Shown here one piece after another: positions 41,572 through 50,771 of a DNA stretch of 64,000 nt (positions are counted from its first letter, which is position 1; each line of letters begins with the position of its first letter). This DNA is from Salinivirgaceae bacterium (GTDB lineage: Bacteria > Bacteroidota > Bacteroidia > Bacteroidales > SZUA-534). The stretch is from the NCBI GenBank assembly GCA_017474765.1, contig JAFVGW010000035.1, forward strand, positions 91,109 through 155,108, in the 5' to 3' direction. The notes below the pieces were generated by a model that saw only the letters and a program-made list of their open reading frames with translations, was not told the DNA's origin and did not search any database. Position numbers and translations under genes: made by a program.

Positions 41572-43938
41572 ATGATATTCAAAAAACGCATACACCGAAA
41601 AATGATGTTCTACTTCTTGGGAGCATCGGTATTAGTATATGTGGCTTCACTCGGATACGTGGGGTTTGAGGTGAGAGACATAACCAAGAATATGGCCAGC
41701 ACCGATATTGTGCAGAAGGCCAACACTTTGTCGGGCAGGGCAAAAGGATTGGTTGAGAGCAAGGCGCGAATTGTTGAGGCTCTTGCCACAACAATGCAGG
41801 AATATGAAAACATTGAAGAGGAAACCCGCCGGCCGTTTTTCACAAAGATGCTTCAGGAGGTTATCAGTGGCAACAACAGTATTTTGTCAATATGGTCAAT
41901 TTGGGAGCCAAACTCAATAGACGGACTCGATGAGGAAAACATCCTGGCCAAAGACGCCACTGAGATAGGAAGCTACTCACCGTCATTCTATCGCGACGGC
42001 GATGAAATAAAAGAAGAGGTGAACACAGGAATGCCACCGTATGAAAAACCTTTCTATGCCATTCCGCGCAGCACAATGTCGGTTACAATACTCGATCCTT
42101 ATTTGTATGGATACGATGATGCTGCCGACTCGGTCTTGGTGACATCGATAATAGCTCCGATTATATACGGAGGTGAGTTTGTCGGCGTTGTGGGAATCGA
42201 TTTCTCTCTTGATTACATTCAGGAATCAATATCCGAAGTTGAGCTTGATGAGGGAGAGCAGGTGTATCTGATTGCAGATGACGGCAACTACATCTGTTGC
42301 CCGGACAGAGCTCTTTTCGGGCATCCGCAAACCGTGATTGACATTCCTCTCGACAGCATGCCGAACGATACCGTTATGATTGGAATCGGCTCAAACAGGA
42401 AACAGGCGATAATGGCTTTTAGAAAGATTGACATGCCATGCTCAAAGTGGTTCGCCATTTCATCAACGCCGGTGTCAGTGGCCTTTGCCCAGGCCAACAA
42501 GTCGTTTGTGAATGTTGTTTTGCTGATACTTGCCGGCTTTCTTTTGCTGACAATTGTAATATCGATTGTGGCAAGAAACATATCGAATTCTATAGTCCAA
42601 ATCAATAACAAACTGGCCGACTTGTCGTTAGGCATAATCGACAAAAAGGACAAAGAGAATGTTTTGATTGAAAACGAGGTGACTGATCTTACAAATTCGC
42701 TCGACAAACTGTTCGACAGCCTTCAGGCGTCGGTGGATTTTGCAGGTGAAATCGGTAAAGGCAATCTTGACACAAAATATAATCTGCTGAGTGATGACGA
42801 CACTCTTGGCGAGTCGCTGATAACCATGCAGAAGAGTCTGATGCTTGCGAAAGAAGAGGAGGAGAAAAAGAAAATTCTCGACGACCAGCGCAATTGGGTT
42901 ACACATGGTCTGGCAAACTTTGGTGAGATTCTCCGTCAGGACAACGACAATGTTAACGACTTTGCCTACAATCTGCTGTCGCAACTGCTTCAGTATGTTG
43001 ATATTGTGCAAGGAGCCATGTATTTCAAGGTTGAGGAACAGTATAGCGAGGAGTTGAAATTCGAGAACAAAGCTGCCATTGCTTACGGCAAGCAAATAAT
43101 GCTCGATACTGTTGTGACAGAGCAAGATGGTATTTTCGGACGTGTAATCGGCGAGCAGAAATGTATCTATCTCGAGGATATTCCGGAAAGTTATGTATCG
43201 TTCACGCAGGGCAAAAGAGAAGCTCAAAAACCTCGCAACCTGCTTATTGTGCCAATGGTGGTGAACGATGTCATTTACGGAATTCTGGAATTGGTTTCGT
43301 ATAACCACATTGAGCAGTATAAGATTGAATTTATTGAGAAACTGTGTGAGAACATCGCATCGGTAATTTCGAGTGTGAACACAAACATTCACAACGCGCA
43401 TTTGCTGGAGCAATCGAACGAGCAGGCCGAGGAATTGTCACAGCATGAGGAGGAGATGCGCCAGAATCTTGAGGAGATGCAAGCCACTCAGGAAGAGTCG
43501 ACCAAGCGTCAGGAGTCTCTTGAGTCTCAGATAGATGCATTCCACAATGGATTGATGACGGCCGATCTTGATTTGGACGGCAATATCATTGAGATGTCAC
43601 GCAGTATGACTTCGTTCTACGGCATAAACAGCGACAACCTGGCTGGAATGCCTTATATCACCGTTGTGGCACAGGACGATTCGGTTGCCGATTCGTTCAG
43701 CGCTTTCTGGAAGAAGCTGTTAGCAAGCGGCAAAGCTAAACGTCAGCAATTGTCGACAATCAGAGGCAACAGCCTTCGTACCGATGAATACTACAAGGTC
43801 GTTTTTAGAGACGATGAGCCGTATCGGGTTGTTGTTGTGTCAATTAGCAAGGGCAAGGAAGATCAGCTCCGCGACCGCCTCAATAGCGAATTGCAGTCGT
43901 ATATTCAGGAGCATGGTGGCGATATCAGTATGATATAG
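41572..43938 (+). CDS. Transmembrane sensor (dCache-HAMP-GAF-PAS) without output domain
   Basis: 788 residues. TM1 (11-31), dCache domain (about 40-305) with the PDC-like stretches FYAIPRSTMSVTILDPYLYGY and GEFVGVVGIDFSLDYI, TM2 (about 312-334), HAMP and helix (335-430), GAF (about 445-590), coiled coil EEMRQNLEEMQATQEEST, and a PAS-like domain to about 760. It ends soon after with a short acidic tail. The cytoplasmic half is paralogous to the upstream protein; the sensory halves differ more, so the two probably sense different ligands. No catalytic output is recognisable. Co-transcription is near certain (27-base gap) and hetero-oligomer formation is possible. Confidence 0.78.
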   Translation: MIFKKRIHRKMMFYFLGASVLVYVASLGYVGFEVRDITKNMASTDIVQKANTLSGRAKGLVESKARIVEALATTMQEYENIEEETRRPFFTKMLQEVISGNNSILSIWSIWEPNSIDGLDEENILAKDATEIGSYSPSFYRDGDEIKEEVNTGMPPYEKPFYAIPRSTMSVTILDPYLYGYDDAADSVLVTSIIAPIIYGGEFVGVVGIDFSLDYIQESISEVELDEGEQVYLIADDGNYICCPDRALFGHPQTVIDIPLDSMPNDTVMIGIGSNRKQAIMAFRKIDMPCSKWFAISSTPVSVAFAQANKSFVNVVLLILAGFLLLTIVISIVARNISNSIVQINNKLADLSLGIIDKKDKENVLIENEVTDLTNSLDKLFDSLQASVDFAGEIGKGNLDTKYNLLSDDDTLGESLITMQKSLMLAKEEEEKKKILDDQRNWVTHGLANFGEILRQDNDNVNDFAYNLLSQLLQYVDIVQGAMYFKVEEQYSEELKFENKAAIAYGKQIMLDTVVTEQDGIFGRVIGEQKCIYLEDIPESYVSFTQGKREAQKPRNLLIVPMVVNDVIYGILELVSYNHIEQYKIEFIEKLCENIASVISSVNTNIHNAHLLEQSNEQAEELSQHEEEMRQNLEEMQATQEESTKRQESLESQIDAFHNGLMTADLDLDGNIIEMSRSMTSFYGINSDNLAGMPYITVVAQDDSVADSFSAFWKKLLASGKAKRQQLSTIRGNSLRTDEYYKVVFRDDEPYRVVVVSISKGKEDQLRDRLNSELQSYIQEHGGDISMI

Positions 43939-43961
43939 AGCCGCACTCAGTTAAAAAACTC

Positions 43962-44005
43962 AAAAACGGCACTGCGCAACAAAACATTGGCAGTTGCCGT
44001 TTTTT
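43962..44005 (+). terminator. Terminator of the sensor pair
   Basis: AAAACGGCACTGC pairs with GCAGTTGCCGTTTT (one bulge, 12-13 bp), followed by Ts, 23 bases after the stop. The next promoter begins inside this hairpin. Confidence 0.75.
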
Positions 44006-44017
44006 CTTGTAGTTTTG
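43987..44017 (+). promoter_or_regulatory. Promoter of the OM barrel gene
   Basis: TTG 43987-43989, 20 bases, TAGTTTTG 44010-44017. The -33 TTG is in the loop of the preceding terminator and the start codon follows 16 bases after the box. Confidence 0.68.
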
Positions 44018-44033
44018 GCACGTATATCTGACA

Positions 44034-44753
44034 ATGAAGCGCACCATCATACTGGCAATAACGATTCTGGCCGTAACGCAAGTGTTTGGCCAGTTGTCGG
44101 TCGGAGTAAGAGCCGGCTTTGGCTCCTATGGCGTGAGCTTTGAACCGCCATCGCTCAATATCAATCAGGTAAATCTTCTCGAACCAAATTTCGGATTTGT
44201 GGCAATTTTCAATGACAAGAGCAACGCTGGGGTGCAACTTGAAATCAACTATGCGGTCAAGGGCTGGCGAGAAAAGGAAAAAGACTGTGACACAATACGC
44301 TTTAAGCATGAAATCACTTATCTTGAGGTGCCATTAATGACGCATTTTGAACTTGGCCGGAGCAAGTTCCGTATTTTTGGTTTTTTTGGCCCATATTTCG
44401 CTGTAAAACAAAGTGAAAAAACTACTAATTTGAACTATGACTTCATAATAGAACATGACCTTTACGACATGTACAACCAAAAAGTGAGGAAGCTTGATTT
44501 TGGTAACAAGGTGGGGTTGGGGTTCAGATTGAATATGGGCAGTCGGTTTTCTGCTCTCGCCGATGTGCGCTACGATTTACAGCTTGCCGGAGGGCAAAAC
44601 ATATTCAAAAAGCAACCTAATGGCATTCAAACTTCACGTCTTTCTGAGTTAAGTTGCTCTTTAAGTTTGATATTCAACATCAAACAGCAACGCACTGAAG
44701 AGGAGAAAGAGTTCTATGTTCCGAAAGAAGGAATGAACGAGGATTTCTATTGA
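44034..44753 (+). CDS. PorT-type outer-membrane beta-barrel protein
   Basis: 239 residues. Signal peptide MKRTIILAITILAVTQVFGQ (20 residues). The mature protein has alternating amphipathic strands typical of OMP_b-brl_2 barrels: SVGVRAGFGSYGVSF, GVQLEINYAVKGW, YLEVPLMTHFEL, FRIFGFFGPYFAVK, GLGFRLNMGSRFSALADVRYDLQLAG. About eight strands are expected in the outer membrane. The family is common in Bacteroidetes and usually of unknown role. The last 25 residues are charged and lack the terminal aromatic of many porins, ending in FY. It has its own promoter and converges on queE with a 33-base gap. Confidence 0.8.
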   Translation: MKRTIILAITILAVTQVFGQLSVGVRAGFGSYGVSFEPPSLNINQVNLLEPNFGFVAIFNDKSNAGVQLEINYAVKGWREKEKDCDTIRFKHEITYLEVPLMTHFELGRSKFRIFGFFGPYFAVKQSEKTTNLNYDFIIEHDLYDMYNQKVRKLDFGNKVGLGFRLNMGSRFSALADVRYDLQLAGGQNIFKKQPNGIQTSRLSELSCSLSLIFNIKQQRTEEEKEFYVPKEGMNEDFY

Positions 44754-44786
44754 ATCTCCAAAGTTGCCCTCTGACTACCAATACAC

Positions 44787-45338
44787 TTATCTGATTCCCA
44801 AATATTTATGCGTCTGCAGCGATAGCCGCCAGTGCTGATGCGCCCTAATGTAGGCGACCGTTTCGCTCGTATTCTTGCACGAGCAGGGTTGCAGAAAATA
44901 GTGGTCGGCCGATATTTGGTTGTGCCATTTTTCAACGTCGGTGCCAGCCTGAAAAACCACTTTCACCTCGTTGGCGGCTTTGAGCACGGGCGTGCTGCCC
45001 TCTTTGGGCGAAACGGTCACCCAGTCGATGTTGGCGGGCAGCGGGTGGGTACCGTTGGTTTCAATGGCAACCTTTCGGCCCTCGGCGTGCAGCAAATCAA
45101 CCAGCCGTTCCGACACTTGCAGTCCGGGTTCACCGCCGGTGAGCACCACCAGTTGGGGCTTGAACTGTGCCACGGCGGCGGCAATCTGCTCATCGGTCAT
45201 TTCGGCGGTGGGGCGGTGGTCGGTGTCGCAGAAGGGGCACGCGAGGTTGCAGCCCGCAAAGCGCACAAAAACAGCCGGCGTGCCGGTGTTGAACCCCTCG
45301 CCCTGAAGGCTCTCGAAAATCTCGTTAATCCTTCTCAT
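44787..45338 (-). CDS. queE: 7-carboxy-7-deazaguanine synthase QueE
   Basis: 183 residues from the ATG at 45338 (MRRINEIFESLQGEG), overlapping the queD end by 14 bases. A small radical SAM enzyme: cluster motif C30-N-L-A-C34-P-F-C37, then VVLTGGEPGLQ and AIETNGTHPLP, the QueE pattern. It converts 6-carboxytetrahydropterin to 7-carboxy-7-deazaguanine in the preQ0 pathway. The LQGEG substrate-binding start supports the chosen initiation codon. It works with QueD (substrate supply) and QueC/QueF (next steps) encoded just upstream. Confidence 0.94.
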   Translation of the reverse strand: MRRINEIFESLQGEGFNTGTPAVFVRFAGCNLACPFCDTDHRPTAEMTDEQIAAAVAQFKPQLVVLTGGEPGLQVSERLVDLLHAEGRKVAIETNGTHPLPANIDWVTVSPKEGSTPVLKAANEVKVVFQAGTDVEKWHNQISADHYFLQPCSCKNTSETVAYIRAHQHWRLSLQTHKYLGIR

Positions 45339-45660
45339 AGGTGGCAATGTTGCCCTCGGTTTCCTGAACAGTCACCTTGTAGCAGTTCTCAATCTGCTGA
45401 CAAATCCAATAGGCCAGATTCTCGGCCGTCGGGTTGATGTCGCCCAGAACATCGTTAATCACCTTGTGGTCGAGTTGGTCGACAATCACATTTTTGATGC
45501 GCGAAAAATCGACAACCATACCGTCGGCGTTCAGCTTCTCGGCCTTGCAGTAAACGGTTACAATCCAGTTGTGGCCGTGCAGGCTCGTGCACTTGCTCTG
45601 ATATGGCAGGCTCAGCCTGTGAGCCGATGAAATTTCAAGTCGTTTAGATACGTAAAACAT
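45325..45660 (-). CDS. queD: 6-carboxytetrahydropterin synthase QueD
   Basis: 111 residues, PTPS/QueD family. Zinc ligands H14, H28 and H30 (SAHRL and HGHNW) with the catalytic Cys C24. NPTAENLAYWICQQIE matches the conserved C-terminal helix, and the final TVQETEGNIATYE carries the substrate Glu. It converts 7,8-dihydroneopterin triphosphate to 6-carboxytetrahydropterin. No folE was found in the window. It overlaps queE and is separated from queC by 193 bases that include a 28-base palindrome. Confidence 0.94.
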   Translation of the reverse strand: MFYVSKRLEISSAHRLSLPYQSKCTSLHGHNWIVTVYCKAEKLNADGMVVDFSRIKNVIVDQLDHKVINDVLGDINPTAENLAYWICQQIENCYKVTVQETEGNIATYEKD

Positions 45661-45762
45661 TGGGGTGGTAAGTTTTAAGTTTATAAGTTTTATGTGGTGT
45701 TGGGGGTTGGTAAGGGTTTAGAGTTAAGTCGCTTCGCTGTTTAGAAGTTTAGTTTATTAACC

Positions 45763-45834
45763 TTTAAACAATTCACCGATTCACCATTTTTAATTATTAA
45801 GGGTTTGTAGAGACGCGGCGCGCTACGTCTCTAC
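45763..45834. repeat. Phrase repeat and 28-base palindrome between queC and queD
   Basis: 45763-45790 is a TTTAAACAATTCACCGATTCACC stretch of the gattcaccgattaaac family (read here in parts). 45807-45834 is a palindrome, GTAGAGACG ... CGTCTCTAC, differing by one base from the inverted copy at 31968-31995. It may form a hairpin in the que transcript. The rest of the gap, 45661-45853, is AT-rich with no promoter seen. Confidence 0.65.
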
Positions 45835-45853
45835 GGTTCCGATTAAACAATTC

Positions 45854-46507
45854 TTAATTTTCATATTCTGTCGTATCTTCGATACCCGCCAGCCGCAGAG
45901 CCTCTTTGCGCTCAAGGCAGGTGGCGCAGCGGCCGCAGTGCACCTTGCCGCCCTTGTAGCAGCTCCACGTTTTCGAGTAATCGACGCCCAACTGTTTTCC
46001 CTTTCGGGCGATGTCGGCCTTCGAGATGTTGGTGTAAGGCGTGAGCAGTGTGATGCCCTCGTAAGTCCCGGCCTCGATGGCGCGGCTCATAGCTGTGGCA
46101 AACTCGGGGCGGCAGTCGGGATAGATGGCGTGGTCGCCGCTGTGGTTGGCCATCATCACGTGCTTCAGGCCGGCGGTCTCGGCCATTCCGGCGGCCACAG
46201 CAAGCATAATTCCGTTGCGGAACGGCACCACCGTCGATTTCATATTTTCGTCGGCATACGAGCCTTCGGGAATGGCGTCGGCGCCTTCGAGCAGCGAACT
46301 GCGGAAATATTGCTTGAAGAAATCGAGCCGCACGGTTGTGTGCTTGATTCCCAGCTTTTTGCAGTGATATTCGGCAAGCGGAATCTCGTCGGCGTTGTGG
46401 TTGCTGCCGTAGTCGAACGATACAGCCAGTGCTATATCGTTTTGATACTCATATAGAAGCGTTGTGCTGTCCATTCCGCCGGACAGTATCAGAAGGCTGT
46501 CTTTCAT
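45854..46507 (-). CDS. queC: 7-cyano-7-deazaguanine synthase QueC
   Basis: 217 residues. PP-loop SGGMDSTT (residues 9-16) for ATP pyrophosphate, FDYGSNHNADE near 31, FRNGIMLAVAAG near 96, and a C-terminal zinc site of C183, C191, C194, C197 (CYKGGKVHCGRCATC). It uses ATP and ammonia to turn 7-carboxy-7-deazaguanine into preQ0. It follows queF by 12 bases in one transcript. The length is typical. Confidence 0.95.
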   Translation of the reverse strand: MKDSLLILSGGMDSTTLLYEYQNDIALAVSFDYGSNHNADEIPLAEYHCKKLGIKHTTVRLDFFKQYFRSSLLEGADAIPEGSYADENMKSTVVPFRNGIMLAVAAGMAETAGLKHVMMANHSGDHAIYPDCRPEFATAMSRAIEAGTYEGITLLTPYTNISKADIARKGKQLGVDYSKTWSCYKGGKVHCGRCATCLERKEALRLAGIEDTTEYEN

Positions 46508-46519
46508 AGCAATAGCGGT

Positions 46520-46990
46520 TTAAAATGTGCGGTTCATCTGCGCCAGCAAACGCTGCTGCTTCAAGGCTTGGTGAGTCTCGTCGGCGTAGTTGGCGAAGGG
46601 GAAGATTGAAATTCCGCCGCGCGGCGTGAAAATGCCGTAAACCTCAAGGTATCGCGGCTGCATCAGCGCCACAAGGTCTTTCATTATGATGTTGATGCAG
46701 TCCTCGTGGAAATCGCCGTGGTTGCGGAAACTGAACAGATAGAGTTTCAGCGACTTACTCTCAACCATCCGCTCGCTGGGGATGTAGTTGATGTAGATGT
46801 GCGCGAAATCGGGCTGCCCGGTTTTGGGGCAGAGCGTGGTGAACTCGGGGCAGTTCAGCGTTACCAGATAATCGTTCTCGGGGTGCTTGTTGACAAACGT
46901 CTCAAGCATTTGCGGCGCGTAGTCGGTCGGATATTCCGTCCGTTTGTCGCCCAACAGGGTTACACCTGCCAATTCTTCTTGTGTTCTCAT
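46520..46990 (-). CDS. queF: NADPH-dependent 7-cyano-7-deazaguanine reductase QueF
   Basis: 156 residues from the ATG at 46990 ([14 protein letters not shown]); the longer upstream frame runs into the promoter and mutS2 end and is rejected. Short (YkvM-type) QueF with catalytic C54 in [14 protein letters not shown]61, and the NADPH and substrate region [22 protein letters not shown]. It reduces preQ0 to preQ1, which is inserted into tRNA as queuosine precursor. First gene of the que group. Its presence points to tRNA modification rather than archaeosine or DNA deazaguanine. Confidence 0.95.
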   Translation of the reverse strand: MRTQEELAGVTLLGDKRTEYPTDYAPQMLETFVNKHPENDYLVTLNCPEFTTLCPKTGQPDFAHIYINYIPSERMVESKSLKLYLFSFRNHGDFHEDCINIIMKDLVALMQPRYLEVYGIFTPRGGISIFPFANYADETHQALKQQRLLAQMNRTF

Positions 46991-47045
46991 ATCGTTTTTA
47001 GTTTTAGAGGAAAAACTGAAAGCTCTTTTTGCGGCTGCAAAGATA
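46991..47045 (-). promoter_or_regulatory. queF leader: -7 box and compact pseudoknot-like element
   Basis: On the minus strand TATCTTTG (47045-47038) is followed by about 47 bases to the ATG. The leader contains AGAG (47026-47023) complementary to CTCT (47009-47006), and loop AGTTTT (47017-47012) complementary to AAAACT (47005-47000). Together they form an H-type pseudoknot topology with an A-rich tail. A preQ1-I riboswitch has this size, topology and A-rich tail, and queF is a usual target. However, the 4-bp first stem and the loop sequence do not match the consensus I know, so this is a candidate only. A TTG at 47070-47068 is 22 bases upstream of the -7 box. Confidence 0.35.
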
Positions 47046-47061
47046 GGTATTTTTGTTTTTC

Positions 47062-49548
47062 TCACCCCAATTCAACCACCGTAATTCCCGCGCCGCCGAA
47101 ATCGACGTGCTCGTCGCGGACGCTGGTCACCACATCGACGGTTTGCAGGTACTCGCGCACCACATTGCGCAGAATGCCGTTGCCCTTGCCGTGCAGAATT
47201 TTCACCTCGAAAACGCCTACCATCACGGCCTCGTCAATGAAGGCGGCCACGCGGCTCACGGCCTCTTCGGCACGCATTCCGCGCACATCGAGCCCGGGCT
47301 TGAACGACAGCCGGCGCTGGTTCAGCTCGTACGACTGCTGCAGACTGCCCTGCCGCACGCTCTTGCGAAGTTTCTTTTTCTCGTCGTCGGTCAGGTGCTG
47401 CAAACGACTGATTTCCACATTCATATATAGATTGTCGAAAGCCACCACGGCGTTCTTTCCGTTCAGTTCCATAATCTCGCCCACGGTTGTCTGCCCCTCA
47501 ATGCGCACGGGCATTCCAATGGTGAAATCGCGCTGGCGCTCCTCAACCACATCGGCGGCCTTCAGTTGCGCGTCCTGCTTTGTTTTCGACGTGCGGACGC
47601 GGTTCTCGCGCTCCTTCAGTTTTTTGATTTTCTGTAAGATACGCTCCTCGTCATCGCTGGTCTGCTCCACTGCCTGACGCGCCTCGTCGAATTGCTGGCG
47701 GGCCTGTTTGGTTTTCTCCTTTTCGGCTTGCGACTCGCGGATTTGACGTATCGTATTTTCAATCAGCCTGTTGGAATCGGCCAACAGACGTTTGGCATCG
47801 TCTTTCGATTTTGTCATCAACTCCTTGCGGAAACGTTTTGTCTCGTCGAGTTCGCGTTTTTCGGTCTCCATCATCTCCTCCAAGCGGCGCTCTATCTTGC
47901 GTATATTCTCGCGTTTACGCTCCCAATAGTACTTGTCGCGGGCAATTTCGCGAAGGTGCTTGTCGAAATTCAGGTGCTCCTCGCCAACCTTGCTGCGAGC
48001 GTCGTCAATCACATCTTGCGGCAGACCAATCTTATAGGCAATCTCGAAGGCGAAACTGCTGCCCGGCTTGCCCATCTCCATCACAAACATCGGCTCCATC
48101 CGGTTGGTGTCGTAAAGCATTGCGCCATTGACAATTCCGTCGTGTCCGGCGGCGAAATGCTTCAGGTTGGTGTAGTGGGTGGTTATCACGCCGAAAACCT
48201 TCGCCTGGTTGAGCCGGTCGAGAATGGCTTCGGCAATGGCGCCGCCAAGCATCGGCTCTGTTCCGGTTCCGAACTCGTCAATCAGAATCAGCGTCCGGCC
48301 GTCGGCGTTGCGCACGAAATGCTTCATATTCAGCAAGTGCGAACTATATGTACTCAAGTCATTATCAATACTTTGCTCATCGCCAATGTCGATAAACAGA
48401 TTGGTGAAGATTCCTGCGTGGCTGGTCGGCTCCATTGGCACCGGCAGGCCACACTGCAGCATATATTGCAGCAGTCCGACGGTTTTCAAACAGACCGATT
48501 TTCCGCCCGCGTTCGGTCCGCTAATGACCAAGATTCGGCTTGCCTCGTCGAGCGAGATATTGAGCGGCACTAGCGTGCGCCCGGCTTCGCGGAAAGCCTC
48601 CTGAAGTATTGGGTGGCGGGCATCGCGCCAATCGATTAGCGGCTTGTCGGCCAAGTGCGGCACAGCGGCCCCGATTTGAAGCGCATAGCGGGCTTTGGCG
48701 CGAATGAAATCGGTGATTCCCAAGAACATAAGCGCATCGTCAAGGTCGTCGGTGTAGGGACGCAGATTGTCGGTCAGGGTTCGCAGAATGCGGATAATCT
48801 CGCGGCGTTCGGCCGACTCAAGTTCAAGCAGCGCATTGTTGATTTCCACCACTGGCGCGGGCTCCACATAGCAGGTTTTGCCGGTTGCCGACTCGTCGTG
48901 GATAATGCCCATAATGCGGCGCTTTTGCGAAGCGGCAATGGGAATGACCAACCGCCCGTCGCGGACGGCAAGCGTGGCGTCGGGTTCAACCCAACCTTCC
49001 TGTTGCGCATCGGCAATAATGCGGCGAATGAGTTTCGACGCAGTGCCTTGTTTTTCAGCCAATTCGCGGCGAATGGCGGCAAGTTCGGGCGACGCGCTGT
49101 CGCGAATCTGTCCCTGACGGCTCATTATGTGCTCAATGCTGTCTGTCACGAAGGTGTGCACCACCACGTTGGCGGCAATGGCGCTCAACGACGGATAACG
49201 CTCCGTGTTCTCCTCTTTCGCAAAAAAACGAGTGATAGCCTTTACTGTTGATAATGAGCGATATAGATTGAAGATTTCCTCTGCTTCCGCAAACGAGCCT
49301 TCAACGCGCATCTTGTCGAAAAGCGGCCGAAGGTCGAAGAAATTGTCGGTTGGGAAATCGGTCTGACTCTGAAGCAGTTGCATAAATTCCGACACTTCGG
49401 CAAGGCGGTTGCGCACGTCGGCTGCCTTCGGCATAAACCGCATTTTGTCGGTCAGCCACCAGCCCACTTCGCCCAAACAGCAGCCCTTCACTGCCTCGCG
49501 AACCCGCACGAAATCAATCTTTTGCTCAAAATTCTCAGGATAAATCAT
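47062..49548 (-). CDS. mutS2: Endonuclease/ATPase MutS2
   Basis: 828 residues. The central clamp region is followed by the MutS ATPase with Walker [10 protein letters not shown] (near 335), Walker [14 protein letters not shown], and [13 protein letters not shown] long coiled coil follows (about 510-640), then the C-terminal Smr nuclease domain (about 750-828) with [10 protein letters not shown] and [10 protein letters not shown]. MutS2 acts on branched DNA and suppresses recombination, and in some bacteria it rescues collided ribosomes; it lacks the mismatch-recognition domain. It lies 24 bases downstream of the AAA ATPase gene in the same direction, with a possible promoter of its own. Confidence 0.96.
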   Translation of the reverse strand: MIYPENFEQKIDFVRVREAVKGCCLGEVGWWLTDKMRFMPKAADVRNRLAEVSEFMQLLQSQTDFPTDNFFDLRPLFDKMRVEGSFAEAEEIFNLYRSLSTVKAITRFFAKEENTERYPSLSAIAANVVVHTFVTDSIEHIMSRQGQIRDSASPELAAIRRELAEKQGTASKLIRRIIADAQQEGWVEPDATLAVRDGRLVIPIAASQKRRIMGIIHDESATGKTCYVEPAPVVEINNALLELESAERREIIRILRTLTDNLRPYTDDLDDALMFLGITDFIRAKARYALQIGAAVPHLADKPLIDWRDARHPILQEAFREAGRTLVPLNISLDEASRILVISGPNAGGKSVCLKTVGLLQYMLQCGLPVPMEPTSHAGIFTNLFIDIGDEQSIDNDLSTYSSHLLNMKHFVRNADGRTLILIDEFGTGTEPMLGGAIAEAILDRLNQAKVFGVITTHYTNLKHFAAGHDGIVNGAMLYDTNRMEPMFVMEMGKPGSSFAFEIAYKIGLPQDVIDDARSKVGEEHLNFDKHLREIARDKYYWERKRENIRKIERRLEEMMETEKRELDETKRFRKELMTKSKDDAKRLLADSNRLIENTIRQIRESQAEKEKTKQARQQFDEARQAVEQTSDDEERILQKIKKLKERENRVRTSKTKQDAQLKAADVVEERQRDFTIGMPVRIEGQTTVGEIMELNGKNAVVAFDNLYMNVEISRLQHLTDDEKKKLRKSVRQGSLQQSYELNQRRLSFKPGLDVRGMRAEEAVSRVAAFIDEAVMVGVFEVKILHGKGNGILRNVVREYLQTVDVVTSVRDEHVDFGGAGITVVELG

Positions 49549-49564
49549 CTCAAATCATTTTCGG

Positions 49565-49593
49565 CAAAACTATTAAAAATATGTCGCTTCCAA
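49565..49593 (-). promoter_or_regulatory. Possible mutS2 promoter
   Basis: Minus-strand TTG (49593-49591), 18 bases, TAGTTTTG (49572-49565), inside the end of the ATPase gene and 17 bases before the mutS2 start. Spacing is one base short. Confidence 0.4.
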
Positions 49594-50703
49594 CCACCGC
49601 GAAAGAAACACATTATAAACCGAATAGCTGCGTTCGGTTGGGGTAATGGTTTCGAGCAAAAGTTCTTTGTCGGTCAGCGATTCGAGGTTGCGGCGGGCGT
49701 TGGTGGCGCTGCCAATCTGGTATTTCGCCAGAAAATCGGCCGACGTTACGCCCTGCACCGACTGCTCTTTGGCCACGGCAATGAGCATCCGCCATTGTTG
49801 GTCGGTTATCAGGTCGCGAATTTGCAGGAAATTCGATGATTCCTTCTCCAAAATCTCACGGCTTGCCTTGCGCGCCACATCAATGGAAACGGTTTTTGGG
49901 CGCCTTGCAAATATTTCATTACAAAGCGATTGCGTGTAGAATGTGTGGCGGCGCGTCCATTCTAAAATGTAGTCCATTGCCTCGTCGGTGACTGTTGCCG
50001 GCGCAAATTTCTCGCGAATGAAAGCCGAATATATTTCGGCGTCAATCTTGCCGAGCGACAGTTGCCGTGTGCTTGAGTAAAAAGGCCTTGCCGCATCGGT
50101 AAATATCTGAGACATAATTGATTTCTTGCTACCGCAATAGATAAAGCTAATGTTGTGCATCTGTTGTGTGTAGGTTCGCAGCAGCGCCTCGACATTTTTT
50201 TCGGGATATTCTGTTATCTGCTGAAACTCATCGATTGCAAGCACCACGCGTTTTTTCTGCGAATTAAGGAAATCGAAAAGGCCTTTGAGCGTGTATTCCT
50301 GCTCGTTTGGCGAGACAAAGTTGAACCCCACCTGCGGCAAACCGCTTGCAGGGTCGTAACTGATTGTTGGCCGATAGCCTTTGAGCAGCGTCATAAACTT
50401 GCTACCGATACTGGTTTTCTCGGGAAACTCGGCAAGAATGGCTTCCGACAATGTTTTTATGAAGTCTTTCAATGAAAGTGTGGCAAAAATGTCAACATAA
50501 ATGGGTGTTAACGGCAGTTTTTCTTCCGAAATTTTATAAAAAGTATGCAAAATCAGTCCTGTTTTTCCTATTTTTCGGGGTGAAATCAATGTCGTATCCA
50601 GCCCATTTTGTATGTTTGATAACAATGTTTGGGTCTCATTTTTTCTATCACAGAACAATTCTGGTGAGATGTAACCCTTTGCTAAAAACGGATTTGCATT
50701 CAT
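49573..50703 (-). CDS. Archaeal-type AAA ATPase with C-terminal winged helix
   Basis: 376 residues. The P-loop is degenerate in the way of this family, SPRKIGKTGL (G46-K47-T48), with Walker B VVLAIDEFQQ (D158-E159). From about 290 the sequence becomes a winged-helix-like domain (DLITDQQWRMLIAVAKEQSVQGVTSADFLAKYQIG). These stand-alone ATPases (AAA_34/PF01637-like group) are numerous in Bacteroidetes and archaea, vary between strains, and have no agreed function. No DUF234-type nuclease domain is seen. A -7-like TACATTTG (50727-50720, minus) precedes the start by 17 bases. Confidence 0.78.
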   Translation of the reverse strand: MNANPFLAKGYISPELFCDRKNETQTLLSNIQNGLDTTLISPRKIGKTGLILHTFYKISEEKLPLTPIYVDIFATLSLKDFIKTLSEAILAEFPEKTSIGSKFMTLLKGYRPTISYDPASGLPQVGFNFVSPNEQEYTLKGLFDFLNSQKKRVVLAIDEFQQITEYPEKNVEALLRTYTQQMHNISFIYCGSKKSIMSQIFTDAARPFYSSTRQLSLGKIDAEIYSAFIREKFAPATVTDEAMDYILEWTRRHTFYTQSLCNEIFARRPKTVSIDVARKASREILEKESSNFLQIRDLITDQQWRMLIAVAKEQSVQGVTSADFLAKYQIGSATNARRNLESLTDKELLLETITPTERSYSVYNVFLSRWLEATYF

Positions 50704-50743
50704 AATTCAATTGTTTTTGCAAATGTAAACATTTATTTTTGAA

Positions 50744-50771
50744 AACCTATTTTAGGCAACCTATTTTAGGC
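50744..50771. repeat. Perfect 14-base tandem duplication at a gene end
   Basis: AACCTATTTTAGGC occurs twice in a row (50744-50757 and 50758-50771). The second copy contains the TAA stop of the glycosyltransferase gene (50766-50768). Each unit carries the small inverted repeat CCTA/TAGG. It looks like a recent slippage event. Confidence 0.85.

Noticed and set aside
44787..46990. DNA 7-deazaguanine (Dpd) modification system
   Set aside because: The cluster has queF and lacks dpd genes, so tRNA queuosine supply explains it.
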